From positions 2,326,605-2,390,604 of the forward strand of contig JAHBTE010000001.1 in NCBI GenBank assembly GCA_019638675.1: DNA of 64,000 nt, in the 5' to 3' direction. The translations under genes were made by a program, and so were the position numbers. Shown piece after piece: positions 35,959-43,877 of the stretch (its first letter is position 1; each line of letters begins with the position of its first letter). Source of the DNA: Fimbriimonadaceae bacterium (lineage in GTDB: Bacteria > Armatimonadota > Fimbriimonadia > Fimbriimonadales > Fimbriimonadaceae). The notes beneath the pieces were generated by a model that was not told the origin of the DNA, did not search any database, and saw only the letters and a list, made by a program, of their open reading frames with translations.

Positions 35959-36396
35959 ATGAAAACAAATGTCATCGAACGCGAATTAATTCTTCCCGCA
36001 CCGATTGAAACGGTTTGGGAAAAGTCATTTGGGTCTGGCGATGCTCTCGCCGCTTGGTTCCCCGAAAAAGTAGAAGGCGATTACCAGCCAGGAGGAATCT
36101 TCTACTTAATTTGGGGAGAGCACCGATGCCAATGCCGCCTGACTGAAATGAACCCAGTCACTTCCCTTGCCTACCAATGGCACCCTGGCGAAGCCTTTAA
36201 CTTAGATGCCCACCCAGAAGAAGAACTGACTACCGTGCGATTCACTCTCACGCCTCATGATGGCGGCACCATGGTTAAAATGGTGGAGTCTGGTTTTGCT
36301 AATATTCCCGATCCTCGTCATGCACATGCTCTTAAAGAAAACAGCGGTGGATGGGACGAAGAGCTCGCAAAACTTCCCAAGCAATACGAGGCCTAA
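35959..36396 (+). CDS. SRPBCC/AHSA1-domain protein, tandem copy 1
   Basis: This is 145 residues from ATG 35959. It has the START-like fold pattern: ERELILPAPIETVWEKSFGS, ALAAWFPEKVEGDYQPGG, TVRFTLTPHDGGTMVKMVESGF and a terminal helix GGWDEELAKL. It is paralogous to the next gene (shared LPA.....VW.KSFGS, T..TF.L.PH..GT....VESGF.NIP.PR). The genes abut, with stop at 36396 and start at 36397. The ligand is unknown. Confidence 0.9.
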   Translation: MKTNVIERELILPAPIETVWEKSFGSGDALAAWFPEKVEGDYQPGGIFYLIWGEHRCQCRLTEMNPVTSLAYQWHPGEAFNLDAHPEEELTTVRFTLTPHDGGTMVKMVESGFANIPDPRHAHALKENSGGWDEELAKLPKQYEA

Positions 36397-36846
36397 ATGC
36401 AAGATTCCATAACTCGCGAAATCATCCTTCCCGCTGACCCGCAAACCGTGTGGGATAAGTCGTTTGGATCTCTCGAAGTGGTGGTCTCTTGGTTGTTAGC
36501 CACTTGGATGCAGACGACCATTAAAGGTTCTTTTGAAGTCGGCAGTGTCGTCACATTTGAGTCCGGGAACGTCGTAGCCCAAGCGCAGATTGTTGAAATC
36601 GATGCGCCCCACAAATTAGTTTGGAAAGGTCAAACAGGCGGCGCGTATATGCTCACGGACTTTCCGGAATCGGAAATGACCACCGCTACGTTTACGCTAG
36701 AGCCTCATCCCGAGGGCACAAAAATAACGGTTGTTGAATCCGGATTCAGCAACATTCCCGAGCCTCGTTATTCAGATGCATTCAAAGGCAATGAACAAGG
36801 TTGGGATATTGTCTTGCCAGAAATGGCTTCTGCTTACCAATCATGA
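36397..36846 (+). CDS. SRPBCC/AHSA1-domain protein, tandem copy 2
   Basis: This 149-residue protein has the same layout as the preceding gene: TREIILPADPQTVWDKSFGS, IVEIDAPHKLVW, TATFTLEPHPEGTKITVVESGF and C-terminal GWDIVLPEM. It probably arose by local duplication. Its stop overlaps the ArsR start by 4 bp (ATGA). The set SRPBCC-SRPBCC-ArsR is the reverse order of the cassette at 8187-8952. Confidence 0.9.
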   Translation: MQDSITREIILPADPQTVWDKSFGSLEVVVSWLLATWMQTTIKGSFEVGSVVTFESGNVVAQAQIVEIDAPHKLVWKGQTGGAYMLTDFPESEMTTATFTLEPHPEGTKITVVESGFSNIPEPRYSDAFKGNEQGWDIVLPEMASAYQS

Positions 36847-37160
36847 GCATGACAAACGTATCTGATGAAGTCTTTGCCGCATTGGCTGACCCTGTGCGGC
36901 GAGAGATTCTGGTGCGGCTATCCCGTGGCGGCCCGCAAACCACGGGAGCCTTGACAAGCCGGATGGGCATGACTCGTCAAGGCGCATCTCGTCATCTTGC
37001 TACTTTGGAATCCTGCGGACTCATCACCAGCCGCCGGCATGGGCGAGTGATTCTAAGAGAACTAAATCCTGCGCCGCTTCGTGGCACTGAGGCTTGGATA
37101 CAATCGCTGGCTAATCAATGGGATGAAAGGCTTGAGCGTTTGAAACGCCAATATGAGTAG
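36843..37160 (+). CDS. ArsR-family winged-helix transcriptional repressor
   Basis: This is 105 residues from ATG 36843. The N-terminal helix is DEVFAALADPVRREILVRLS; the HTH is LTSRMGMTRQGASRHLATLE; the wing is LITSRRHGRVILRELN. The tail APLRGTEAWIQSLANQWDERL parallels the ArsR at 8187 (APLFDATEWMQSQTQIWQARL), so the two belong to the same subgroup. No metal-binding Cys set is present. It is probably an autorepressor acting at 35935-35956. Confidence 0.92.
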   Translation: MSMTNVSDEVFAALADPVRREILVRLSRGGPQTTGALTSRMGMTRQGASRHLATLESCGLITSRRHGRVILRELNPAPLRGTEAWIQSLANQWDERLERLKRQYE

Positions 37161-37327
37161 TTGCACCGCCAGGTGAAAATACTAGCTTCCCGAAATTTCT
37201 GCTTCCATTAACCCTTGCTGCATTGAACTCACAGACGAATTCTGCTAGTCTTTGTTACGGTGTCGTAATCGATTTGCGGCGACTGATTGTCTGGTTTATG
37301 CCTGACAAACTTGAGAGGATTTGCGTA

Positions 37328-38167
37328 GTGAAAAAGACTTTAATCGTAGTATTGGCGTTTGGAATTGTTGCCCAAAGCCAAGCCATTGTTCGGCGGCATG
37401 ACGTTGCTGATTCCAATTATCTAGCCCTTGGCAACGTGGGTGCATCTGCAAGCGTTGGACTCGTTTTCAACTCATTCGTTTCGGGCAGTGCTACATACAT
37501 CGGGTTTGGAAATGGATCGCACTGGGCGCTCAGTGCTGGACACGTCCTAGATTTTGGCGGAATGAACACATTTCGGATTAACAACACCAACTTTAGTGTA
37601 AATGGAAGTTTCCGTCCTTCGGATTACAATTCGGGGACGCTGCGTTCGGATATCGCCTTGCTTAGACTAACAACTAACCCAGGGGTAAATGCAGTTGGCA
37701 TGTCCATGCGATCCGACATTACTGGAATGACCTCGATGTTCGCCGGGTACGGGTTAAGCGGTGTTGGAAACAATACAAACCTAATCAGTGATAACCAAAG
37801 GCGCGCGGCTAATAACACCATTGATACTTTCCAAAGTTTTGGTACAAACCAAAACTTCTGGAAAACAACATTCCAAAACCCATCACAGTCTGGAGTTCTC
37901 CCGCTAGAAGGCACTACCGCATCCGGTGACTCAGGCGGCGGTTTCTTCTTCCAAGAAGGTAACACTTGGCTTCTTGCCGGTGTTACTTCATGGGGTACCG
38001 ATAACAACTCCCAATATGGTGATCAAGCGTTCTTTACTACGCTTCACACCAACATGGATTGGATCACCCAAACTTCTGGAATCCAAGCAGTTCCTGAGCC
38101 AACGACTATGGTTCTTTCAGGACTTGCCCTTGCATGGGTTGCTCGGCGACGACGCAACTCAGCCTAA
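37328..38167 (+). CDS. trypsin-like serine protease with PEP-CTERM anchor
   Basis: This is 279 residues from GTG 37328, preceded by GAGAGG. The signal peptide is KKTLIVVLAFGIVAQSQA. The S1 catalytic triad is visible: His in WALSAGHVL, Asp in RSDIALLRL, Ser in ASGDSGGGFF. The C-terminus is a PEP-CTERM sorting signal: VPEPTTMVLSGLALAWVARRRR. PEP-CTERM proteins are processed by exosortase and shown at the surface; no exosortase is in this window. A terminator follows. Confidence 0.93.
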   Translation: MKKTLIVVLAFGIVAQSQAIVRRHDVADSNYLALGNVGASASVGLVFNSFVSGSATYIGFGNGSHWALSAGHVLDFGGMNTFRINNTNFSVNGSFRPSDYNSGTLRSDIALLRLTTNPGVNAVGMSMRSDITGMTSMFAGYGLSGVGNNTNLISDNQRRAANNTIDTFQSFGTNQNFWKTTFQNPSQSGVLPLEGTTASGDSGGGFFFQEGNTWLLAGVTSWGTDNNSQYGDQAFFTTLHTNMDWITQTSGIQAVPEPTTMVLSGLALAWVARRRRNSA

Positions 38168-38180
38168 ATTCACCTTTAAA

Positions 38181-38210
38181 TTGGCCCGGAATATCCGGGC
38201 CAATTTTTTT
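38181..38210 (+). terminator. rho-independent terminator of the protease gene
   Basis: Stem TTGGCCCGG/CCGGGCCAA with loop AATAT is followed by seven T. Confidence 0.93.
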
Positions 38211-38265
38211 GTATCCGCCTTTAAGTCCCAGAATTCACTAACGAACTGGGTAAGTTAGCTATCAG

Positions 38266-38331
38266 ATGTTCTCGATTCACGCGATCCATCATCATCACGC
38301 TACCAATTGGCAGCGGTGTTTGAGCGTGTAA
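38266..38331 (+). CDS. hisL: his operon leader peptide
   Basis: This 21-codon frame from ATG 38266 to TAA 38329-38331 begins MFSIHAIHHHHATN. Five of its first eleven residues are His, with four consecutive His codons at 38287-38298. It lies between the terminator of the previous gene and a strong hairpin-plus-T6 upstream of hisI. This is the classic layout of transcription attenuation by a stalled ribosome, as in enteric hisL. The Shine-Dalgarno site is weak. It is called by composition and context, not by homology. Confidence 0.85.
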   Translation: MFSIHAIHHHHATNWQRCLSV

Positions 38332-38350
38332 GAATCTAGAACAGAATCAA

Positions 38351-38388
38351 AAGCGAGCCCACCGTATTCACGGTGGGCTCGCTTTTTT
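38351..38388 (+). terminator. his operon attenuator hairpin
   Basis: Perfect 15-bp stem AAGCGAGCCCACCGT/ACGGTGGGCTCGCTT with loop ATTC, then TTTTTT, lies 20 bp after the leader-peptide stop and 16 bp before hisI. Upstream, CACGCT (38296-38301) can pair with AGCGTG (38323-38328) as a pause hairpin. CGGTG (38314-38318) can instead pair with CACCG (38360-38364) as a partial antiterminator. The alternative pairings are my inference; the terminator is plain. Confidence 0.88.
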
Positions 38389-38403
38389 ATTCGAGAGCTT
38401 GAA

Positions 38404-38784
38404 ATGAAAATTGACTTTGAAAAATCTGGAGGTTTGGTTCCCGCCATTGTCCAAGATGCGACCACTGGTCGTGTTTTGATGGTGGCAATGATGAATCAAA
38501 CTGCATGGGAGATGACGGTTGAGACGAAGAAAGCAACTTTCTTCAGTCGCAGCCGCAAAAAGTTGTGGATTAAAGGCGAGCAAAGCGGGCACACGTTGGA
38601 GGTAGTTGCCTTGCAAACCGATTGCGACCAAGACGCCATTTTGGTAATGGTTAATCCCACCGTTCCGGGCGTATGCCACGAGGGATACGAGAGTTGCTTC
38701 TTCCGAACGCTTGAAAACGGCGAATGGCTAATCACTGAAGAAAAAGTGTACGACGAGCAAGCGGCTTACGAGGTGAAATCTTGA
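38404..38784 (+). CDS. hisI: phosphoribosyl-AMP cyclohydrolase
   Basis: This 126-residue enzyme opens the adenine ring of PR-AMP, step 3 of histidine synthesis. Conserved features are [15 protein letters not shown], then [20 protein letters not shown] and the metal-binding [12 protein letters not shown] with [13 protein letters not shown]. The length is that of a stand-alone cyclohydrolase; the HisE pyrophosphohydrolase domain is not fused. It is first in the operon behind the attenuator and overlaps hisG by 4 bp. Confidence 0.95.
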   Translation: MKIDFEKSGGLVPAIVQDATTGRVLMVAMMNQTAWEMTVETKKATFFSRSRKKLWIKGEQSGHTLEVVALQTDCDQDAILVMVNPTVPGVCHEGYESCFFRTLENGEWLITEEKVYDEQAAYEVKS

Positions 38785-39650
38785 AACTTAGACTCGGCAT
38801 CCCGAAAGGCAGTTTGGAGACTGCCACCGTAGAACTCTTCCGCCGGGCGGGATGGGCAATTTCTGTCAGTAGTCGTTCGTACTTCCCTACAATTGATGAT
38901 CCTGAAATCGAATGCATGCTCATCCGGGCTCAAGAGATGGCGCGGTACATTGATCAAGGAATTTTGGATGCCGGCCTGACGGGGATGGACTGGATTGCGG
39001 AATCAAACACAGATGTACTTCCCGTCGCCGATTTGGTGTACGCGCGGCAGAGCTTTGGCAAAGTCCGCTGGGTTTTGGCCGTTCCTGAAGATTCTCCGAT
39101 TCAGTCAGTCAAGGATTTGGAAGGCAAAGTCATCGCGACCGAATTGGTCGGGGCAACCCAAAACTATCTTGCTCGAAACGGCGTGACGGCTAAGGTCGAA
39201 TTCAGTTGGGGCGCAACAGAAGTTAAGCCGCCGATTCTCGCCGATGCAATTGTGGAAGTTACCGAGACTGGTTCTTCCTTGCGGGCAAACAAGCTTCGGA
39301 TTGTAGAAACCGTTTTGGAATCGAACACTCAACTTATCGCAAATAAGTCAGCTTGGGAAGACCCATGGAAGCAACAGAAGCTTCAAGACATGAAGCTATT
39401 GCTGGAAGGGGCAATCGCCGCAGTCGGATGTGTGGGATTGATGCTCAACGTGGCTTCTGGCAATTTGCCAGAGGTTCTTGAAGTTTTGCCTGCATTGAAT
39501 AGTCCAACAATTTCACCGCTCGCCGATGGAACTTGGGCGGCAATCAACACGGTCTTGCCCGAATCCAGCGTAAGAGCAATCATCCCAAAACTCAAACAAG
39601 CAGGTGCTACCGGAATCGTTGAATACCCGCTCAACAAGATCGTGGTTTAA
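38781..39650 (+). CDS. hisG: ATP phosphoribosyltransferase, long form
   Basis: This 289-residue enzyme is the first step of histidine synthesis (ATP + PRPP). The catalytic part shows [41 protein letters not shown] and [15 protein letters not shown]. The length and the C-terminal ~75 residues (an ACT-like regulatory domain with GCVGLMLNV and [11 protein letters not shown]) mark the long, HisZ-independent form, which is feedback-inhibited by histidine. It thus adds an enzyme-level control to the leader's transcription control. Confidence 0.95.
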   Translation: MKLRLGIPKGSLETATVELFRRAGWAISVSSRSYFPTIDDPEIECMLIRAQEMARYIDQGILDAGLTGMDWIAESNTDVLPVADLVYARQSFGKVRWVLAVPEDSPIQSVKDLEGKVIATELVGATQNYLARNGVTAKVEFSWGATEVKPPILADAIVEVTETGSSLRANKLRIVETVLESNTQLIANKSAWEDPWKQQKLQDMKLLLEGAIAAVGCVGLMLNVASGNLPEVLEVLPALNSPTISPLADGTWAAINTVLPESSVRAIIPKLKQAGATGIVEYPLNKIVV

Positions 39651-39653
39651 GCA

Positions 39654-40238
39654 ATGGTAGCAATTGTTGATTACGGTTCGGGAAATCTTCACTCGGTGAA
39701 AAATGCGCTTCGGTATCTCGGTATTGACTACCAAGTGACCTCGCTCGAAAAGGAGATTGAACAAGCCGAGCGCGTACTTCTACCCGGAGTTGGCAACTTT
39801 GGGCAGATGATCAAAGCCATTGATGATCTCAAGTTGCGAGACTGCTTACACAAGGCCGCAACGGATGGGCGACCCTTTCTAGGAATATGCCTCGGCATGC
39901 AAGCGATGTTTGAATCAAGCGCAGAAGCACCTGAACTACCTGGCCTTGGGATACTTCCGGGCACAGTTAAGAAATTCGAACTTGACCTCGCAGTTCCGCA
40001 CATGGGTTGGAACGAAGTCATTCCGACAGACGCATTAGTTCCTGTTGCTTGGTACACGTTTGCAAACTCTTACTACGTGCCTGTACAAGAAGCGACAATC
40101 GCAACCTGCCACTACGGAATTCCTTTTTCCGCCGCAATCAGAGCTGGCAATGCGATCGGCGTACAGTTTCATCCTGAAAAATCCGGCACCGCAGGATTAC
40201 AGTTCCTCAAGCAATTTTGTGAGATGTCATCATGCTAG
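39654..40238 (+). CDS. hisH: imidazole glycerol phosphate synthase, glutamine amidotransferase subunit
   Basis: This 194-residue class I glutaminase feeds ammonia to His[22 protein letters not shown] begins the domain. The nucleophile Cys is in [12 protein letters not shown]. The His-Glu pair is in [15 protein letters not shown] is also conserved. The gene lies 3 bp after hisG and overlaps hisF by 7 bp, consistent with the HisH-HisF heterodimer being made in equal amounts. Confidence 0.95.
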   Translation: MVAIVDYGSGNLHSVKNALRYLGIDYQVTSLEKEIEQAERVLLPGVGNFGQMIKAIDDLKLRDCLHKAATDGRPFLGICLGMQAMFESSAEAPELPGLGILPGTVKKFELDLAVPHMGWNEVIPTDALVPVAWYTFANSYYVPVQEATIATCHYGIPFSAAIRAGNAIGVQFHPEKSGTAGLQFLKQFCEMSSC

Positions 40239-40993
40239 CCAAGCGAATCATTCCCTGCCTTGATATTGACAACGGTCGAGTCGTAAAAGGTGTGAACTTT
40301 GTCAATCTACGCGACGCTGGCGACCCGGTGGAACTTGCCAAACGATACAACGATGAAGGTGCCGATGAGATCGCACTACTCGATATCAGCGCGACTCACG
40401 AGGGCCGAGAAACGATGGTCGAAGTCGTTGCGAAAATTGCTGAGCAAGTATTCGTCCCTCTCACAGTGGGTGGCGGAATTTCCACTGTCAATCAAGCTAA
40501 ACAACTTCTTTATTCTGGGGCAGATAAAGTTGCAGTGAACAGTGCGGCTGTTCGGAATCCACTTCTTATTCGCGAACTGGCCGATCATTTTGGCTCTCAA
40601 GCCGTCGTGCTCGCGGTAGATGCAAGGCGAAAAGCATCTGCTTGGGAAGTCACGGTCAACGGGGGCCGAATCGCAACCGACTTAAACGCCATTGAGTGGA
40701 TCGAGCGAGGCGTTGCGCTCGGCGCAGGAGAAATACTGCTCACTTCCATGGATGCCGATGGAGTCAAAACCGGGTTTGATCTGCCATTGAATCAAGCGGC
40801 TTTAGATGCAGTCGGCGTTCCGATCATCGCTTCTGGGGGAGCGGGGACTAAGGAACACTTCTGTGTCCTGTTCCAACAAACAAACTGCCACGCCGCCCTT
40901 GCCGCATCGGTTTTTCACTTCGGATCAATTGAAATATCCGATCTGAAATGCTACTTGGAAGTCAACGACATACCGGTCAGGAAAACACCATGA
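40232..40993 (+). CDS. hisF: imidazole glycerol phosphate synthase, cyclase subunit
   Basis: This 253-residue (beta/alpha)8 barrel has both catalytic Asp residues: [19 protein letters not shown] and [15 protein letters not shown]. Phosphate-binding loops VGGGI and SGGAGT are present. It uses ammonia from HisH to make IGP and AICAR; the latter feeds purine synthesis downstream of PurC. It overlaps hisA by 4 bp. Confidence 0.96.
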   Translation: MLAKRIIPCLDIDNGRVVKGVNFVNLRDAGDPVELAKRYNDEGADEIALLDISATHEGRETMVEVVAKIAEQVFVPLTVGGGISTVNQAKQLLYSGADKVAVNSAAVRNPLLIRELADHFGSQAVVLAVDARRKASAWEVTVNGGRIATDLNAIEWIERGVALGAGEILLTSMDADGVKTGFDLPLNQAALDAVGVPIIASGGAGTKEHFCVLFQQTNCHAALAASVFHFGSIEISDLKCYLEVNDIPVRKTP

Positions 40994-41685
40994 TCATCCC
41001 GTGTATTGATCTGATGGGCGGCAAAGTTGTCCAGCTAGTTCAAGGCAAAACCCCAGCACTAGAACTCGACTCAGTAGACGATGCACTTCGCCTGTTTCAA
41101 GCGTTTTCGCTCATCAACGTCATTGATCTTGATGCGGCAATGAGTCAAGGCAATAACGACGCGCTTGTTGAGGAAATCGTGAAGAACAAGCGCGCTCGGG
41201 TTGGCGGTGGAGTGCGGTCTGTTGAACGGGCCACGCAACTCATTGATTTAGGAGCGGAGCAAATCATTGTGGGAACCCGTGCTTTCTCACAAGATGGCGT
41301 AGATCACGACTTCCTCAATTCACTCAGCAACAAAATTGGAACAGAGCGAGTGATCATCGCCATTGATAGCCTTGCCGGTCAGGTTGCAATTAGAGGGTGG
41401 CGAGAGAGTATTCGAATGAGTCCAGCCGAGGCAGTTCGTATATTAGAGCCTTACTGCGGCGGGTTCCTTTGCACTTTTGTGGACAACGAAGGCACTATGC
41501 AAGGCACCGACCTCAAACTCTTCCATTCGCTAAGGCAAGCAACCGACAAAACTCTGATCGCCGCTGGCGGGATTGCGAGCCTTGATGAGGTACGCGAGTT
41601 AGTGCAAGCAGATATTCAGGTTGCGCTTGGCATGGCAATTTACACTGGGCGACTGAAATTGGATCACCTTCTTGAATTCGCCTAA
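40990..41685 (+). CDS. hisA: phosphoribosylformimino-AICAR ribotide isomerase
   Basis: This is 231 residues from ATG 40990, in the ATGA overlap with hisF. The barrel is homologous to HisF, with catalytic Asp in [16 protein letters not shown] and an acidic partner in the barrel's second half. Phosphate loops are VGGGVRS and AAGGIAS. It is the last his gene in this operon. hisB, hisC, hisD and hisE are not present in this window, so the pathway is split over several loci. Confidence 0.94.
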   Translation: MIIPCIDLMGGKVVQLVQGKTPALELDSVDDALRLFQAFSLINVIDLDAAMSQGNNDALVEEIVKNKRARVGGGVRSVERATQLIDLGAEQIIVGTRAFSQDGVDHDFLNSLSNKIGTERVIIAIDSLAGQVAIRGWRESIRMSPAEAVRILEPYCGGFLCTFVDNEGTMQGTDLKLFHSLRQATDKTLIAAGGIASLDEVRELVQADIQVALGMAIYTGRLKLDHLLEFA

Positions 41686-41732
41686 AGATTCAGGCCATTC
41701 GTGTGCGGTTCGGTACAATCCAGACCGCACTC

Positions 41733-41818
41733 GGGCGAGTGGCGGAATTGGTAGACGCACTGGGTTTAGGTTCCAGCGGTTAATAGCTGTGAGAGTTCGA
41801 GTCTCTCCTCGCCCACCA
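41733..41818 (+). tRNA. tRNA-Leu (anticodon UAG)
   Basis: This is an 86-nt class II tRNA. The acceptor stem is GGGCGAG/CTCGCCC. The anticodon stem CTGGG/TCCAG encloses loop TTTAGGT, anticodon TAG. A long variable arm (around CGGTTAATAGCTGTG) is present. The T arm is GAGTTCGAGTCTC. The CCA end is encoded at 41816-41818. Confidence 0.96.
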
Positions 41819-41859
41819 ATTATTCTATACTAGGCATGAGCGAAGAGGTGAAATAGAAC

Positions 41860-42570
41860 GTGCTAGATCAGCTCCCACTTTCAAGCTTTTGGTTCTCATT
41901 TTTGACTTTTTTTCTCCCTTGGCTGGTACTGACAGTTGGGTTTGTTTTCGTAGTCCATTATGTAAATAAATCTCTTTCAAGGAAGCAAGGCAAGGTAAGT
42001 AAAGAAGTGCATAGATCGGTAGAGCAAGCAATTCATCAAATAATACCAAGCACTATTTGGCTACCTATCTATGTCAAGGTAAAGGATAGCTCAGAGATTG
42101 TAGTTAGATGGAACTCACATTTCTTGCTAGTATCAACAGCGGCTGTGTCCGACCTCAATAATGAAGAACTTGCGTTTCTCGTTAAAAGTGAGCGAAGGCA
42201 CTTGAAACTGTTTCAAAAAAAATATATGCCAGCATTAATGGCATTCATTTTTGTTCCGCTATATTCGATGATATTCGTCTCTACATCAACAAGAATTTCT
42301 TTTTTGCCTTTCATTCTCCCGGTTTGGATGTGGATTACCGCCGCTGCAGTTATTCCACTTACACACTGGGCCAGACAACATTCTGACAAGTGGCGCAAGC
42401 TCGCGGACGAGCAAACGGTCGCCGAAATTCCCCATCCCCAAGTTGCATCAACGGCAGTAGAAAAGTCCATTCGATCAGCCGTTGCGGATTCAGCCCAGAC
42501 CCCCTACCAGCTTTCAATGAAACGACTTGAAGCAGTCGAAAACGCTATTCGCTTAAGAGAAACTACTTAG
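41860..42570 (+). CDS. M48/M56-like membrane protein lacking an intact HExxH
   Basis: This is 236 residues from GTG. One membrane span (FLTFFLPWLVLTVGFVFVV) comes first, then a region like the pro-helix of M48 peptidases (VSTAAVSDLNNEELAFLVKSERRHLKLFQKK, in short LNNEEL followed by SERRH). In active enzymes this position reads HExxH; here the first His is Ser. Two further spans follow (about residues 125-170). It is probably a catalytically dead relative, or a different protein of similar layout. The C-terminal tail is helical. Confidence 0.55.
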   Translation: MLDQLPLSSFWFSFLTFFLPWLVLTVGFVFVVHYVNKSLSRKQGKVSKEVHRSVEQAIHQIIPSTIWLPIYVKVKDSSEIVVRWNSHFLLVSTAAVSDLNNEELAFLVKSERRHLKLFQKKYMPALMAFIFVPLYSMIFVSTSTRISFLPFILPVWMWITAAAVIPLTHWARQHSDKWRKLADEQTVAEIPHPQVASTAVEKSIRSAVADSAQTPYQLSMKRLEAVENAIRLRETT

Positions 42571-42631
42571 GTAGCCAGATCTTATTTGATCGTAATAAAT
42601 TCGATTCGATCTCTAGTTGCATACTGTAAAG

Positions 42632-43045
42632 ATGGATTTTCGAATTTGGGCAATTCTGTCGGCAATCTTTGCTGGCATCACCGCGGTGCTTGCAAAAAAG
42701 GGAGTGGATGGTGTTCCGGCGAACCTTGCTCTTATGGTTCGGGTTGCATTTGTACTTGCCTTTAGCATAGTGCTCGCCTTGAGCGCTCGCGAAGCCGATT
42801 TCACGAATCTCACCAAACAGAACTGGTTGTTCCTTGGCCTGAGTGCCGTCGCAACCTTCCTATCGTGGCTCTGCTATTTCCGAGCTTTGCAGGGCGGGCC
42901 AGTTGCTCAAGTAGCGCCGATTGACAAGCTGAGTTTTGTCATCGCGGTTGTGCTCGGATTTATATTCTTGAAAGAGAAAGTAGAGCCGAAGGTTTTGGGT
43001 GGATGTGCGCTTATTGTTGCCGGGGTAATCATTACTTTGAAATGA
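42632..43045 (+). CDS. half-size EamA-type membrane transporter
   Basis: This is 137 residues from ATG 42632 (TTG 42617 is possible). Four to five spans make up one EamA repeat: ILSAIFAGITAVLAKKGV, WLFLGLSAVATFLSWLCYFRAL and the typical end FIFLKEKVEPKVLGGCALIVAGV. Such half-size DMT proteins work as dimers. The substrate is unknown. It ends 1 bp before the stop of the convergent methyltransferase gene. Confidence 0.87.
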   Translation: MDFRIWAILSAIFAGITAVLAKKGVDGVPANLALMVRVAFVLAFSIVLALSAREADFTNLTKQNWLFLGLSAVATFLSWLCYFRALQGGPVAQVAPIDKLSFVIAVVLGFIFLKEKVEPKVLGGCALIVAGVIITLK

Positions 43046-43046
43046 G

Positions 43047-43805
43047 TTAAGGCTTGATCATCAACCCCTGCCCCGTCGGCAAACTTAAAATCTGAACGCC
43101 CACCGCCACCGCGCATTGATCCATTGCCGCTTTTTGCGATTCGTATCCCCGATAGGCGTAGTCGTCCAACAAAACTACTCCACCGGGCACGATCTTGGGC
43201 CAGAAATACTCAAACGCGGCAACCTCCGGCGGAGCGCAGTTCATGTCCAAATGCAAGTACGCAACTTGGTCACAGGTGACTTCCGCCAAAGTTTCGGGGA
43301 TCGCTCCAACGACAATCTGTACGTTCTTCCATTCACTGAAGTTTTGCCGAACAATATCTACTCCGCCCACGTAGAACTCGCCCTCATTCCGCTCCAAGAT
43401 TCCGCTGGCCTTCTCTTCGTCGCTAATAAATCGCGGGTCAATCCCGGCGAAGGTGTCCAGTAACCAAAATGTCTTGTCGAGTTCATCCCAGTTCAAGTCG
43501 TGCATGATTGCCGAGCTTAAAAACCCGCGGTTGACCCCACACTCAATAAAATCTCCTGGCAATTTGGCGGCAACAGATGCGGCCCACAACCCCACATGAA
43601 CGCGCCAGTGCCAAGTGTAATCCTTTTCGCTTGCCTGCATTCCCCGTGCGTAGGCAGATTGAAAACGCGGGAGATCCATGAAGTCGTGGTTGTGGATCGA
43701 ACGCAAGCCATCTTGATCGTAAACGTTATCTGGGCCTGGCTGAATGAGTTCCACCCGATAGCCTTGTGATTCCAGCAATTTGCGAACAACGCCTTTCAAA
43801 CCCAT
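43047..43805 (-). CDS. TylF/MycF-family O-methyltransferase-like protein
   Basis: This 252-residue protein has a SAM-binding region around GDFIECGVNRGFLSSAIM, then WLLDTFAGIDP. The metal/substrate acidic positions are in YLHLDMNCAPPEVAAFEYFWPKIVPGG, with VLLDDYAYRGYESQK following, typical of TylF-type macrocin methyltransferases. In non-producers such genes usually act on surface sugars. No sugar-pathway genes adjoin it. It is monocistronic. Confidence 0.88.
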   Translation of the reverse strand: MGLKGVVRKLLESQGYRVELIQPGPDNVYDQDGLRSIHNHDFMDLPRFQSAYARGMQASEKDYTWHWRVHVGLWAASVAAKLPGDFIECGVNRGFLSSAIMHDLNWDELDKTFWLLDTFAGIDPRFISDEEKASGILERNEGEFYVGGVDIVRQNFSEWKNVQIVVGAIPETLAEVTCDQVAYLHLDMNCAPPEVAAFEYFWPKIVPGGVVLLDDYAYRGYESQKAAMDQCAVAVGVQILSLPTGQGLMIKP

Positions 43806-43877
43806 TTCGTTAGTATTGCTTTGAAAAGAATAGTTTGGTCAAGGAAAATCTAATTTGTGCCAGGTAACCTGCTGGTC

